NCBI RefSeq assembly: GCF_028858725.1
Contig: NC_084762.1
Location: forward strand, 2,923,374 to 2,987,373
Source of the DNA: Colius striatus
Taxonomy: Eukaryota > Chordata > Aves > Coliiformes > Coliidae
Length of the DNA stretch: 64,000 bases
Direction of reading: 5' to 3'
Below the pieces are notes generated by a model. It made no database searches and was not told where the DNA came from. It saw nothing but the letters and a program-made list of their open reading frames with translations. Within the stretch, counting starts at the first letter, position 1; each line of letters opens with the position of its first letter. Both the position numbers and the translations under genes were made by a program. Below are positions 32,266 through 45,259 of this stretch, piece by piece.

Positions 32266-35200
32266 CGCCAAGGACTGCAGCGCAGGTCTAACACAGAGTT
32301 TACATGCTCCTGATGGCTTCATTTAAGGGCCCAGTCCAAATAATTCTGCAGATCCATGCCAGAGTCCTCTCAACTTGCTTTGTATCATTTGGATTATTAA
32401 TGTGCCAAAGGCTTTTCCCCACTGCTCCATCCTGGCCTCAATACACAATGCTGGTCAGGCCTAATGCCCCTTCTCTGTGTAAGCCACTGCAGGGGTTGCC
32501 AGAGGATGTTATGACAGTGCCCTCAGGAGGTGAGGTTATCTGTGAGGCTCTGTCACACAGTCCTCTGAAGAAGTTTGAACACCTCAGGAAGTCAACTCTT
32601 GCCTTTTGGGCTGGTGTGTGTTTCAAAGAAGGCAGGGTTGCAGTCTGCCAGCAGGACAGACTGCACATGCAAGTGGGGAAAAAAGCACTAAAATGGTTTT
32701 AGACACAGGATCATGGAGTGAATATTAGCAGTGTTTCTTCATAAAAAGCATTAAAATACAGTGCCATTCGTGTATTTTTGGACATGGCTGTAGCTAAGCA
32801 GGTGCAGCTACAGCTGAGGTGTTTAAGATGGACAAGTGAATGTGCTGAAATAAATGGCAATACTGAATTTCCAGCTTAAAGCCACTATTTTTACCAACAG
32901 CGACTCAACAGTTAATCTACACGGTTTCACAAGATCTGTTGCTCTGGTTTTGTGCTCGTGCTTGTCTATAAATGAATCTGCAACGGCACAGTAAGGGCCA
33001 AAACACTTCTTTACACGAGTTCCCAATTAAATGACAGTCTTCACTTGAGTAAAACTCCCTCTGTGCGTTTGGTGGACCCGTGCTCTCATCTGCAGCCAGA
33101 CAGTGATCATGATGTGGTTGCACATGTGAAAGACATACTAGAGCCCATCCTACTACCACTGAATTTAACAGCAAGACTCCTTGAGCCATCAACATAAAAG
33201 ATGGATTAATTTCCTTCCATTGCAGCCTTCCTGTGAAAGTTGTTACTGGGTTTTTTTTTCTTGATTCTAAGAGCCTGGTATAGTTGACACAATGTTGAAT
33301 AGAAGATGCTCTTTGTTCACCAGGACGTGTCACCTGAGTCAAATACACACTGAAACCAGCACTTCAGGATAGGTTTATCTGCAAATTGAAGGGACCTTCT
33401 TGCTTATAGTTTTACTGGTAATGTTTGTGCTCACTCACTGGTCAATTCTGCGTTCTTATCAGCTGCTATAAAACATACAACTTCTGATCTCTACTGGCTG
33501 TACCTATTTGGAGAAGAGTCCTGAGGACAGGAGGGTCTGTTGTGCATTTGGGGTTTTTTTTCACTTTATAGTTTCTTTGAATCAATTGCAACTGCCCATG
33601 GGAATACAATCCCCCTATACAGAATGTAGGGAAATGTGTTGCTAACAAGTATGGATAAAGTATCTCTAGATTCCTCTGCACTTTGGCTGCCATGAATTTC
33701 ACACCATTATTCCCAGGCAAAAAATGTTAAGAGGAAAGTAAGACAGGAGTAACTTGAAAGGACAACAGCAGCATTTCCAAAACCACCATTTTGACGCAGG
33801 AAATTCCGAGTTAAACACAAGAAAATCCCAATGGGTTCATAGACACAATTAAAATACTGAAGCAGCTTACGCCCTTTTTGATGCCACATGATAACTGCAG
33901 GATGTGACAGAGGTAAACAATTCTGCCATTTCAGTTTATGTTACACAGATATGATCAAGAAGCACCTTTGGCTTCAGAAGTATTTGCGTCACATTTTACA
34001 GCATCAGTTCAGTTTTCTTTTTATGGACTATAAACGTACACCTGCTCTGTGCTTTCAGCTGCAGAACTGTAGCATACCCAAAAGCTCTGAATATGTAATG
34101 ACTTCTGATGATCTGGAAGGAGGAAATCAGTTCTGAACTGGGAATTGCAGAGGACACAATGGGTTTCCCAGGTCTCGTGCCAAAAGAGCTGCTTCTTGTG
34201 GGTTTTCTCGGTCAGGTTAAACTCCTCATTGTGTTAGAATTTCTCCCAGTGAACACAAAGTTATGTCTGAAAGCTTGTGGGTTTTTTTTTTCTAGCTACA
34301 TTTGTTCCTATTTCTGCCACAGGTCTTGTTTCAAGGTTTACCAGGGAATTGTATCCAGAGGCATATTTGCAAGAGCACACCTCATTCACAGCCAGTCACA
34401 CATAGCCAAGCACACACGCTCAATTAGCACCGGTGGAAAATGCTAAATTGGGAAAGACTGTCAAAATGGGAGAACAAAAACCCCAGTAGACTGTAGGATT
34501 ATGATTGTTCACTTGGCATTTCCCAGAGACTGTGCAGAACTGAATGTACAGTTAAATGATACACAGTTATGCTCAATGAAATGTTCAATAGAAAAGCCTC
34601 TTTTCACACTTACCCGTTTCTGCCTCTTCTGCCTTCTACATTCATTCAAAAACCGTCTCTAGTGGCACAACAGTCACAGCAACTGGCCACCCTGCAGGTA
34701 GTAAGCGATGGTAAGAAGCTTCATCGAGACGGGAAATGGATGAGATTCCCCCTCCTCTGCTCCTAAAGGCTCTGCCCTGCTTGGTGTGACTGGGGGAGAG
34801 GTAGCTGTGCAGAGGAGCCTTGAGGATGGGGGGTTATCTGTGTGCTACATGCTCCTGATTCCTATGCTAAAGCAGAAGTGGAAAAAATGTCATTATGAAG
34901 TAACTAGAGTAGAAACACTGCTAGTTGCTATGTTTTCCCTCTGTAAACTTGTCATGTTCAAACCTAGCACGAGCATCATGCATCTAAACCCCAAGTTGCC
35001 CAGAAAATGTACCTTGTCAATCAATATTGTGACTGAGAAAAAGCTTCCCACAACCCAACACGCTCATGTACACAGACACCCCCTCAGCTTTACTCATCCA
35101 AACCAGCTTTAAGGCTTTTTCCTGTGCACCTAAATGTAGCTGCCCACGCCTCTGCACCTGTACTAGCTACAAGCTGATTGTATCTTTCACATTAGCCAAA

Positions 35201-35694
35201 GCAGCTATATCCCACCTAAACTGGCATTTTTGGTAATGGTATTTTTGAGTGACAGATAGGAATAAGACAGATTACTGAAATCCCTTTTCTGAAAAGGAAT
35301 TATTATCTTCACAGCTTGTCTGTACCAATCACCCACCTTTTCGTGAGGGGCTGTTCCTGTCTTTGGCAAGTTGATGGGCTTCATCTGGTTATGAACTGCT
35401 TACAGCTGCTGCTCTTTTGGTATTCCATGTCTGTGTTATGCTCTCTAGTTCATTCTTTCCTCGGTCACAGAACTTGGTGGTAGGCAATTGCTTAAATCAA
35501 ACTTTGTCATGACACGTGCTTCATCTTCTGAATGCTCAACAGCTTGTCACTTGCTGAATTGCTGAGCAATATTATCTGGAGGCCACAGGAGATGTACAGG
35601 ACAGATTATTCTGTAAAGGAGTAAAAAAAGTAAGTTTCTGGTGCTTCAGATTGTTTGCCCTTATTTAGGAAATATAAGTGACTTCAATCTCTGT
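32266..35694. other. Intergenic, no recognised feature
   Basis: About 3.4 kb of unique DNA. Minus-strand ORFs of up to 143 codons are of chance length and show no domain. No transposon signatures were recognised. Confidence 0.45.
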
Positions 35695-35757
35695 GTCACA
35701 GAATCTCAAGGGCTGGAGGGGACCTCAAAAGATCATCTAGTTCAGTAAGTCTGTCTA
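35695..35757 (-). mobile_element. CR1 3'-tail fragment
   Basis: 'cacagaatctcaagggctgg' followed by 'ggacctcaaaagatcatctag' is a reversed CR1 3' end. Only about 60 bp are retained. Confidence 0.85.
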
Positions 35758-35781
35758 AGCACTATTCTTTCCTGGCAGGTA

Positions 35782-35890
35782 CATAGAATCATAGAATCAC
35801 AGAATGGTAAGGGTTGGAAGGGACCTTTAGAGCTCATCCAGTTCAACCCCCTTGCAGAAGCAGACCCACCTAGATCAGGTCACACAGGAG
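35782..35890 (-). mobile_element. CR1 3'-tail fragment (well preserved)
   Basis: Reversed tail with 'catagaatcatagaatcac' octamers, 'gggttggaagggaccttta', 'cccccttgcagaagcag' and 'cctagatcaggtcacacagg'. It looks younger than the neighbouring fragment at 35695. Confidence 0.95.
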
Positions 35891-36132
35891 CACGCCTCTG
35901 AACAGATAGTTTTTCTTATTTGTAGAGGAGTAGTCCACCTTCTGCCACGATTCCTGCACATCCACAACAGCAGGCTGGAGAATATTTGCATTACAGTAAA
36001 TTTGAGCCACAATACCTATTAAGTTAAAAAAAAGTATTATTGTGGAAGTCACTGTATAAAGGGAAAACAAAAGATCAGCACTTTGGAGCTGGTTTTTATC
36101 TGACTGACAAACAGGCACTAACCATTTGAGCT

Positions 36133-36207
36133 CTGGCAGGGGAGCTGCACTGGATGAGCTTTCGAGGTCCCTTCCAGCCCTTAAGATTTTGTGGTTACGT
36201 GATTTTG
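36133..36207 (+). mobile_element. CR1 3'-tail fragment
   Basis: 'ctggatgagctttcgaggtc' then 'ccttccagcccttaagattttg' is a diverged forward CR1 tail, lying opposite to the two reversed tails just to the left. Confidence 0.85.
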
Positions 36208-36440
36208 AGGTAGTCAGAGAAGATCATTTTTAGAAAACACAGAAAAAAACACCCCAAGCTGTGAACTATATTCTGAAAGCTTCACATTAGCAACCCAGTT
36301 TTTTGAACAACCTCACTGCAGTTGGCTTATCCATTTTTATCAAAAATGCAAATGTAGCGATGAGCTGATGACTGCATTTGAAAGAAAGTGTGACTCCCCT
36401 CATAAAAATAACTGTGGTTTCAGGCCCTGAGTAAAAAAAC
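36208..36440. promoter_or_regulatory. Candidate regulatory block with POU octamer
   Basis: An exact ATGCAAAT octamer (36346-36353) sits next to TTATCAAAA (TCF/LEF-like) and GATGAGCTGATGACTGC. The surrounding DNA is repeat-free. Confidence 0.25.
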
Positions 36441-37479
36441 CTGAAATCTTCAGAAAAACTGAAGACTTAAATAACAATTAAAAAAATCTATGCAATCTCT
36501 TGGGGCACTAAAAATTCACACGGAGCTGAATGGGATGTAATTTACACAGAAGTCCTGAAGAGACTCCCACCCACCAGCCTCAGGTTTAAAAGCTCCTTGT
36601 GCCTTCTACAAAGAGTTAAGAACTTATCAGACCTGGGTTGGAGTGACTTCTAGAAATAAGGCAGCCAATATTCTGTATATCTATCAGCAGTCATTGAAAT
36701 ATAATGCAAACAGGTATTTCACGTTCATGTAACAACTCACCAGGTACACCGAGAGGTTTCTGGGTTTTCATTTAAATGACAGACAGCAAGTTGCTCATTT
36801 TCATTACTAAGAGAGATCTGAAATAAGAAAATCCAGAAAATAAACTAACACATACTAGAGCATATGAAGTGGAAGAACTGGTTTGTTTAGACAGACACAC
36901 AATTTTACACCATAAGAATTCCTGTCACTTGTGTTTGGATTTTAGAATGATTCCAACCATAAAGGTTGCACTGGTTTCTTGTTTCTGGTTTTTAAAAGGT
37001 GTTTATGAACTGCATCAGGGCTGTGAGCTCACTTAAATTCCTTCTGAATTTGGGTTTAGTCAATATTGCTGTGTCTGCAGAGAAAACTATTTAAATGAGA
37101 GAGCTGGAACCGAAGTTAGATGAAGGAACATGATGGTTTCAGCACAGTCAGGGATGCGACTTTAATTGATGATGGACAAACAGCTAGTTAGCTTAGAAAT
37201 GCCTGTAACCAAGTCTCTTAATAGTACAACACATTTACTCCCTTCCCCTATCTTTAAAGATTTATTGCCATCTGCAAAGTATTTTCATTTCATATTCTTC
37301 CCTGCTCCCACATAGGCTTATTCAGTTTTCTGACAATTAACCTATATAGACACTACAGAGACTCATTGAAACGGTATTTAATAGCTTCCCAAATAGTAAA
37401 TTTTCCCATTGGATTAAAATGTTGTCCACTGGGAAAACTTACTTAAAACATCAGCACATCCATCTGGCAGAGACAGCAG
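36441..37479. other. Intergenic, no recognised feature
   Basis: AT-rich unique sequence. The GACTTTAATTGATGATGG word near 37158 is homeodomain-like but isolated. Confidence 0.4.
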
Positions 37480-37690
37480 AGAGCCTGCCAGAAATTCAAA
37501 CTACTTTGACACAAAGATAAATCAGGAATTATGGGTTATTGCCTCTTTTTCTTGATATTTTCAACACCGATTACCACCAGAGCTTGCAACTAATCTCATT
37601 CTTTGAAGCACAGTCAGTTTGCTGGTTAGATCGTGAATCCTTTAAGGGCTAGAAAACTACTTGAAGCGTAACTTTGGATCTTGCCTGTCC
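37480..37690. promoter_or_regulatory. Candidate regulatory block with TCF/SOX-like words
   Basis: CTTTGACACAAAGATAAATC (about 37504-37523) contains CTTTGA and ACAAAGAT, both near TCF/LEF and Sox consensus, within clean unique sequence. Confidence 0.25.
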
Positions 37691-39023
37691 CTTTGCATCA
37701 CAGCAGACACGTGAACAGGTGTTCAGTAAAGCCTGGAGATGACAAAGTTACTTGAAATCTAACAAAAGGAGCAGAGCGTGGGGTGCAGGATTGAGACAAT
37801 AGGCAGAAGTTAGAAGGGATGGGACTAAAATCTGATGTTTTTCATTGCTTCTTAATACACATCACCTAGTATAAGACAAATCACCTCTGTGAATCCCAAC
37901 CTATATTCCAGTTTCTGTTCATGACCTCTTTCCCATCAGCAAAAGTGTAAGACTAAACTGTGAGACACCTTTGCTTTCATTTACCTGAGCGCTGTCTGTA
38001 CCCAATGTGTTCCATTTCTTCCCATATCACAGTTGCATTTTCATTGTGCACAATCTCCAGAAACACACAATAACCTGGCACTCAAAGTAGTTTTTCCTTA
38101 TTTCTCCTCCCTGGCAACTGTAGTTTCACTTTCAAAAGCTAAATCATGATATGTATCCTTCTAAAGCAGACCATAACACTGTTAAAAAACTCATTTGTAC
38201 TCCTCAAGTAGAAGTCAAAAAGTAAAGAAATAAATAAGTGAAAATTGCCAGCTTCAGACATAAAGAATTTGAAATTGCCTTCTTAATGACTTTCTTTATG
38301 ATGTGAGCTCCTTTTATTCATGAAAACTTACCCAGGCCTGCAGGCTTGCAGCTTCAGTCAGCTACAAAAGCTACCAAATGCAGTAGCTACTAACTAAGGA
38401 GTTAGAAAAGGAGAGGAAAAAATAGTTTGGTGCAATGGTGAATTAAAGTGAACCAAAAATTGAGTTTCATGCTTTTAACTATTATTCTTACTCCATCTCT
38501 GCACTAGTTGATTTTGATCAGCAACAAAACTGGAGAACTATGGACATGGCTATGTTTACTTATCTATCTAAAAGTCTCTAATTTGCTTCTTTGGCCATCA
38601 GGACCAATTGTATTGTTTTAGCCAACAGAGTGAGGTCTGTTACAGTCAGCACACATAAGGGTTCTGCTTCTTGAGGAGCAAGGTGGGAAGGTTGTATGTG
38701 CCTTTTCCTCTACACAGCACAGCCAGGTTGCTCCAGTATCTATGCGATTTCTTATATACTGTTGCATTTTGACAGATTTTAATGGTATTTGATGAACAAA
38801 ACCCAACTATAAACTCCTAGCTATGCATACTGCAGTTGATAATACAGTTTCTTCCAGAATAAATCTTTTTTAAGTGGGCTTACAGAGAATATAAATGACA
38901 AATCATTTATGGTAATATCTCCATTTCTACATACACATACATTTCTCAATAAGAATCTTTACCATGTCTCTAAACTACACATATGCAACCATTTCACTTT
39001 GTTTTCAACAGGGTTCATAGATA
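37691..39023. other. Intergenic, no recognised feature
   Basis: AT-rich unique sequence, no repeats recognised and no credible ORF. Confidence 0.45.
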
Positions 39024-39103
39024 ATAGAATCACAGAATGGTAGGGTTGGAAGGGACCTTTAGACATCATCTAGTCCAACCCCCCTGCAGAAGCAGGTCAA
39101 CCT
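39024..39103 (-). mobile_element. CR1 3'-tail fragment
   Basis: 'tagaatcacagaatggtagg', 'gttggaagggacctttagac', 'tagtccaacccccctgcaga': a clean reversed CR1 tail of about 80 bp. Confidence 0.95.
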
Positions 39104-40247
39104 TTCTATCACTTGTTTCTATTTGGCCACTGGTAGGGGAATGTTTTGCCTTTGCACTGTTTTTCCCTTGCCATGTCTTGTTTTTCTTTCTGCTGCTCCC
39201 CTTTGCTGATGAGAGAATGTAGACTAGATCTCAAATAACTGTAACCCTTCAGCTGGCATAGTGGTATACCACAGATCTGAATTTCCAGAGTCACTACAGT
39301 GTTGGGTGAACCATATGTATCAGCTATTAATAGTGAGAACCATTACAGGCATCAGAGGCTGCACAAGAAAAACACTTAAGAAGTGCTTTAATGTTGGGTC
39401 TCTGGGCTAAACTCCTGACTGCAATCTCAGCAAATTCTTTCTGTGTTTGTGGAAATCAGTTTCATAACATTCTCATTATTTTCTTTGGACACTCTTTCTG
39501 AATTTTAAGTGATTCTTCTAACTTGAATATGTTTGGTTTATGTTTGCTTCTTTCTGATATTCCGAGTCTCTCCTTCTGTGGTGATCATCACTTCTTTTCT
39601 TTTTTCCTAATACTGCTTTGGACTAACAGCAAACAATCATCAGGGGAACCCAGGAGCCAAATTTGGCTGGATTGGTATAAATAAACAGGCAGATGTTATT
39701 TTCCAGCTGACTCCCATTACTGTCCACATGTGCTGATAAAACTGTCATCTAGAACTTTCAAGACTAAAAGAAGTCAACGAGGCAAAATAATAGTAGTAGA
39801 AAGAGACACCATAAACCCCAAGAAAATCAGTGTGTGATAAGCTGCATCTTTCTGTTATAAAGAATTAGCTTCCAACCACTCAAGTACAACGTGATACCTA
39901 TTTATCAAGCTAAATTGTCTTCTTGTTGCAAAGCACAAACTTAATTAGAGAGATCATGCATAGAGGGGGCATTTGCTTAAGGAGTATTTCTAACACTGTA
40001 TGTCTAGATGGGATTTAATTCCATATTTTTAACCCTGTGCTTTCAGAAAATAGGCCAAAATAATGCTGGAAACAATCTCCAGGATGATCAAAATGCAGTC
40101 CTTTACTTACCTGTATTATGCCTTACCTCTACTATGCCTGTAGTATCTTCTGTGAACCCAACAATCCTCCCCATACAAATATCATTAAATATCATTAGAA
40201 AATTGAGTTGTTATTTTTTCATCCCCACTATTTTTATCTAAGAAAAA
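39104..40247. other. Intergenic; weak candidate at 39650-39770
   Basis: 39650-39770 has GTATAAATAAACAGGCAGATG and other clean words. Otherwise unremarkable. Confidence 0.4.
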
Positions 40248-40560
40248 ACCTACTCTAGAACCTCACCACTTTTATGGTCAGAAACCTTCTCATTTCCAGC
40301 CTAAATTTATTCATGGCCAAATTACACCCATTTGTTCTTGTGCCAACATTGTCTGCTAGAGTAAATAGTTCTTTTCCTCGCCTACTGTTTACCACCCCAT
40401 TGTGTTTTTAGAGAATAATTATTTCCTGTATCAGCTTTTGTTTCTGCTAGACTAAACAAGCAAAAACTTTGCAGCCTTGCTCTTTGCATAGCTTCTCCCT
40501 GGTAATCTCTGTAGCTCAGCTCTTCACCTGCTTCATCTTCCATCAACACGATGCAAACAA
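40248..40560 (-). mobile_element. Ancient CR1-like LINE fragment
   Basis: Reversed phrases resembling older reptile-type CR1 copies are visible: 'catttccagcctaaatttat', 'attcatggccaaattacacc', 'catttgttcttgtgccaaca', 'gagtaaatagttctttt', then 'tttctgctagactaaacaag'. It lacks the usual bird 3' tail and is strongly diverged, so it likely predates the other copies. Ends are approximate. Confidence 0.75.
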
Positions 40561-41071
40561 TAGAAGTCTGTGTGAAACCTCGCAGGTACCTTAAGCAATG
40601 GCACAGATATTTCCTTCTTTCTATGCTAAGGAATAGTTGAACTGATTCATCCATGGATGGCATTTGCTTTATCACGGTTGTATCTCACTGGCAACACACT
40701 AACCCTGCAGTCAGCTAATACACACACCCAGATTCAGCTCCTGTGCTGTTTACAAACGAGCTGATAGCAGATTTTTTAATCAATCCTCGATTGCATTTCT
40801 CTGCTGCCAACACTACACGTTTCAGAGTGACTTTAGCAGCGTGTATTTTTAATGTGCTTTTTTCCAAGCATAACACATGTTTTGGATAAACCAATGCCAA
40901 AGATAACAGAGAGATTAAAAGGAATAACGTTGAGAGACAAAGGGAGGTACTCAGCACACTGACAGCACCAGGCACAATGTATTAAGGAACAGCACATTTT
41001 CACAAGTGCTTTGGTGTAACAGGATGGAATGTCTAGGTTTGAGCATGGTATGGTGTGTGCAGTGCCTCAGG
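40561..41071. other. Intergenic, no recognised feature
   Basis: Unique sequence, possibly including the unrecognisable remainder of the old LINE copy on the left. Confidence 0.4.
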
Positions 41072-41159
41072 AAATATATACTCTTGTATATACTCAATAT
41101 ATACTCTTGTAGATAATATATACTCTCGTATACACTCAATATACACTCTTGTATACTCA
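41072..41159. repeat. Tandem repeat, four copies of about 22 bp
   Basis: The unit is approximately AATATATACTCTTGTATATACT, with substitutions and small length changes among four copies. The repetitive peptide frame it produces on the minus strand (SIYKSIYFL-like) is an artefact of the repeat. Confidence 0.85.
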
Positions 41160-44100
41160 TAGCTGCCTGAACATTGCATTTTAGTTGGGGAAAACGCTTC
41201 TTGGATGCGTTAGAGCAGAAGCTCCCAAAGGCACCTACAGAATCTCTCAGGGTGGCATGAAAGGAGCGTGAGGGAACACACAGCCCACCATCCCCTCCCC
41301 AAAACAGCTGAGGTAAAGGCTGTATTTGCTGCCCAAGCAGCCAAACACCTTTTCTGGTGTGTGTCTGGAGCTCAGCATTCAGCTGGCAACCACTGCATCT
41401 ACCACAGCAACAGAAAACGATGGTGGCATCTAAAGCAAATTAATCTGGAGAATCTTAGTATTAACCTCTGCAGTGGCAGCATTATTCACAAGCCCTTTCT
41501 TAGAAATCACATCACTGCAGCTCTGTCTTTTTACTTGGCTTTGGTTATTTTTTCAAGTCGGTATAACAATAACAGACTTGAGACTTTACAGAGTCTGTAT
41601 CTTTGAAGTAGCAGTTTGATAATTCTTTACATGAATGCTTCAAAATAATTAAAATGATGGCATCAATACTTCTAGAGTTGTTCACATTAAGAAAAGCTTT
41701 GATGCTACCTGGTTGTAAAGGTTCCATTTGAGGGATATATATTTCAGAACGAAGAATACACAACTCCTAGGTTTTAAAAGACACTGACACTGTCAGAAGC
41801 ATGTTAATGATTTTGGACTGCAAATCCAACCAGCTAGGAGTCTGGAAACTCTGAATCCTTAAGAAAAGTCCTGAAATTTCCTTATTTTGTTGTGGAAGCC
41901 AGCAATTTGTGAAAGACCTTTAGCTGTACAACTAGAGAGAGCAGAAGACTAGTGTATTCCCACACTTACTAGCAGGAGCTTCACCGTTTATTACAAAGAT
42001 GAACTTCTGAGGGATTTTTAGAGGAAGAAAGATTATTTCTAAAGCAATGTGATAGTCTGAGCTTTTAAAAATTTTACATAATGGTGCTGGAATGAGAAAA
42101 TTTATTCCAAAGAGTCACCTGCTAGGGCAGGCAGCTTTACAGAACTCTTGCAAAAGCTCTACGTCAGTGTTAAATTTGATGGGAATGTGCTTATAGAGAG
42201 GGGAAAGTGCATCTATTCAGGATTACTTTATTAAGTTATTAAAAGGTAGTTTGACTTAATGTGCTCTCCTTGACTATTTAATACTTTCTTTGATGTTGAA
42301 GTGGTGAAGTGAACATATTAACTTTTTGGGGCGTTAGTAGTAATGTGGGATGTGTTGTATTCCGTTTAGGGCATCCCCGTGGAGCTGAAAGCTGTGGACT
42401 AATGACTGGTATACTAAGCAAGTAAGCTTTGAGTGTCTTTCTGTGGCAACAGAATAAAGTCTTGATATTTTTTAGATATTACTTCCAAGCTGAGTTTGGA
42501 AGTCTTTGATTTTATAAATCCCAAGATCTGTGACTTAGGGTAAACCTCACCAGTGCAAATAGTGGCTTCAAAAAGTCAACAGACTGATACTTCTGTAGGA
42601 GGAGTTTATTTCTCTTGATACAGATTTCCCTATCCTTTTAGGAATATTTGAGACATGCTCAGACATCAGAAACTTGCAGCAGGGCACAACCAAATGATCA
42701 TTCTGACTTGACAAGATTAAAGTGTCTCTTTCCCCTAACTCTCCTCTTCCTTTTTGTTTGGTAGCTGTGGTTGTAAAAGTATTTGATAAACTGGGACAAA
42801 GCTCTGTCACTAGTCTCTCCTCTTTAGGACAGACTTACTATGGTTGCTAAAAGAAAGGGATTTGCAAAGCACCTTACAAAAAGAAGCACGTCACAGAAAG
42901 TCAAACATGCAGCGGATGGTAATACCATCCCATTGGTTTTAATCTGATAGAGGTGTCAGACTAATTAAGAAAGAATTAAACTACACGTGAAGGATGGCAG
43001 TCACATCTTTTAAAACACTGCTGGAGGGGACACAGGACCACAGGGTGATGAAAGCACTGCAAGAGCAGGTACAGAAGAGAAATCCATAGTGTAATAACAG
43101 TATAATATAAACAGTATAATGTTGACATTAATACAGATTCTATATAGAAAATATTTGAGTTATTTAAAATAGCTTGGGGGGGTTGTCAGTGAAGAGCAAG
43201 GAATCACCCTTCAGCAGTTACTTATATGAGAAATGTTTGCATTGCAATCTCTTAATAGATTTCTTTTTCCTTTTGTACAGTAGCTTCTAGTGCCATTTGA
43301 AAACTGAAATCAATACTATTTTTTCCAAGCTAAGAACAGTTATGTTCCTACGAGGAGCTGGCCTCATCAATAGGTTAACATCAAATACTGTTTGGCATCT
43401 ACATGAAGAAGCATTCAGAAAATATTTTCTATGTAAAATTGAGAGGGGTTTTTTTCCCTCCTCAGTTATTTTCTCTCCATTTCATGTGTTGGGTTCACTT
43501 TCCATTGGATTTCTTGGAGCTCTGACTCAGGGTGAAATAGATCTGGTTTTTCCCAAACAGAAGGTATATTAGGATGGAGATGTAAATAAAAAGGTCGTGT
43601 TTAAGAACACAAATTTCTAGTCACCTTCTCCATATTTTTGATACTATTTCCTTTATAAGCTCAAGTCACACAAATCTATTAGACCATCTAGTTAGAGATC
43701 TCAGGACTGCAACACCAGTGTGATTAATCTCTATTAAGAGAAGAGTCTCCTCCAATCAGTCTGAGATTCTGGAACTCTATAGCTGGTGAGGATTTTTTCT
43801 GTCTTCCAAGTAGCTCCTTAAAATCAGGTGTTTCAGAGCCTATCTTGTGCAGATGACTGGAGTGTTGCATGTGATTTGTTGTTAGTTTGAGCATTAAGAG
43901 AAGGCAGTGAGTGTGTTGCACACAGCACACATATGTGACTATTGAAGTGATACAGCTGGTCATAAACACGCTCCCACATCCACTACCCACACATTTCCTG
44001 CTGCTTCACACACAGAGCTATCGTGGGCAGAGCTGGTTTGGGAGGCTATTGGGGATCTTAATGGTGCAAGCAGTCCTAGGTGGAGCCTGGAAGTGAAGGC

Positions 44101-45259
44101 AACTGTACCAACTAGGAGCCCAACAGCAGTAACGCAGGAGCTGTGTGGAGATGCTGCAGCTCATGAAGGTTTATACTGTAATAAACTGCTGTAATTATTA
44201 AAGAACCAGGAAATAACCAATTCTTCCCTTATGAGCACTTTATATATGAGACATCTGCAAAATGGTGGAGCTGAAAGGGAGATAAGGCTGCTCACACTCT
44301 GCACTGGAGCTGCATGTGGGTTACTCCCTTTCAGGTGTGTGGTCTGAGCTCCAGGTGATGGGAGCGGTTCCAGGTTTTTTGAAGTTTTACTTTTCCTTCT
44401 TTTTTTCATCTCCCTCCTGGTGTACTGCTCTGCTTTCTCATGAAAGATGTCACCAGCAGAGCGCTAACCAGATGTCTCAGCAGAGCTGTTCTCCTTTTGA
44501 TTCCATAGCATGTACTAACCCTGGGTCCCTGTGCTTTCTTTTGCATGACATGTTTTCCTCTCTACCTGAGCTTCATCATTTAAAAAACAATAGAAAAAAC
44601 AAGATGGGAAAAAACAAAACCCATCCCTTACAAACCATTTGCAAGTTCACCTCCAAATTAGCAGTTTCAGCTTTCTTGAGCCTTTGCAGGCTTTGTGTCA
44701 TCTCCAGAGTCCTGGAAAGTGGATTATTGTAACGAAGAATAGACTCTTAGAGACTTTCAGTGTGACTATCCAGGTTGAAAGTCCTGTCACCAAATTTAAT
44801 CAGTTTAATTAAGACAAAAACCAACCTTCCAACCACTTAGCTGCACAAAACAAAAACTCAACCCAGGTGCCCTAACAGAAAGAAAACAGCAAATCCACTT
44901 ATTACATGGAGGTATAAAATGTTAACAGATCGGGTGCTTTTAAAGTCAGATGTCTGAGTGAATGCTGAATAGATACTCCCCTAAAATCATCCAGCAAGGA
45001 AATAAACTATCCATTTGCATTTTACTGTAGCACATAGGTTTATTAAGATAATCTGTGTATCTTTTTGTATGCTGTGCCCTTGCTGTGCCTCTGCCTCAGC
45101 CTGTCCAAGGCGCATGGGTATCGACTGTTGAACGCACACCCCATGGTGTGCTGCTGCTTACTTAATGCATAGTACCACATGACCTTGTTTTTCCTGCTAA
45201 TTATGTTTTTCCCTTGCAGGAAAGTAAGTTTACTCATTCTCCATCGTGCCAAACCGCAT
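41160..45259. other. Intergenic, no recognised feature
   Basis: About 4 kb of AT-rich unique DNA. I recognise no CR1 copy, simple repeat of note, RNA gene or protein-like frame. Confidence 0.45.

Noticed and set aside
32917..33348. 143-codon minus-strand ORF
   Set aside because: No recognisable motif, ordinary intergenic composition, chance length.
40505..40530. tRNA-like A-box word (TAGCTCAG)
   Set aside because: No B box, cloverleaf or terminator follows; it lies within or beside an old LINE remnant.
40951..41160. ORF with repeating SIYKSIYFL-like peptide
   Set aside because: Direct product of the 22-bp tandem repeat.
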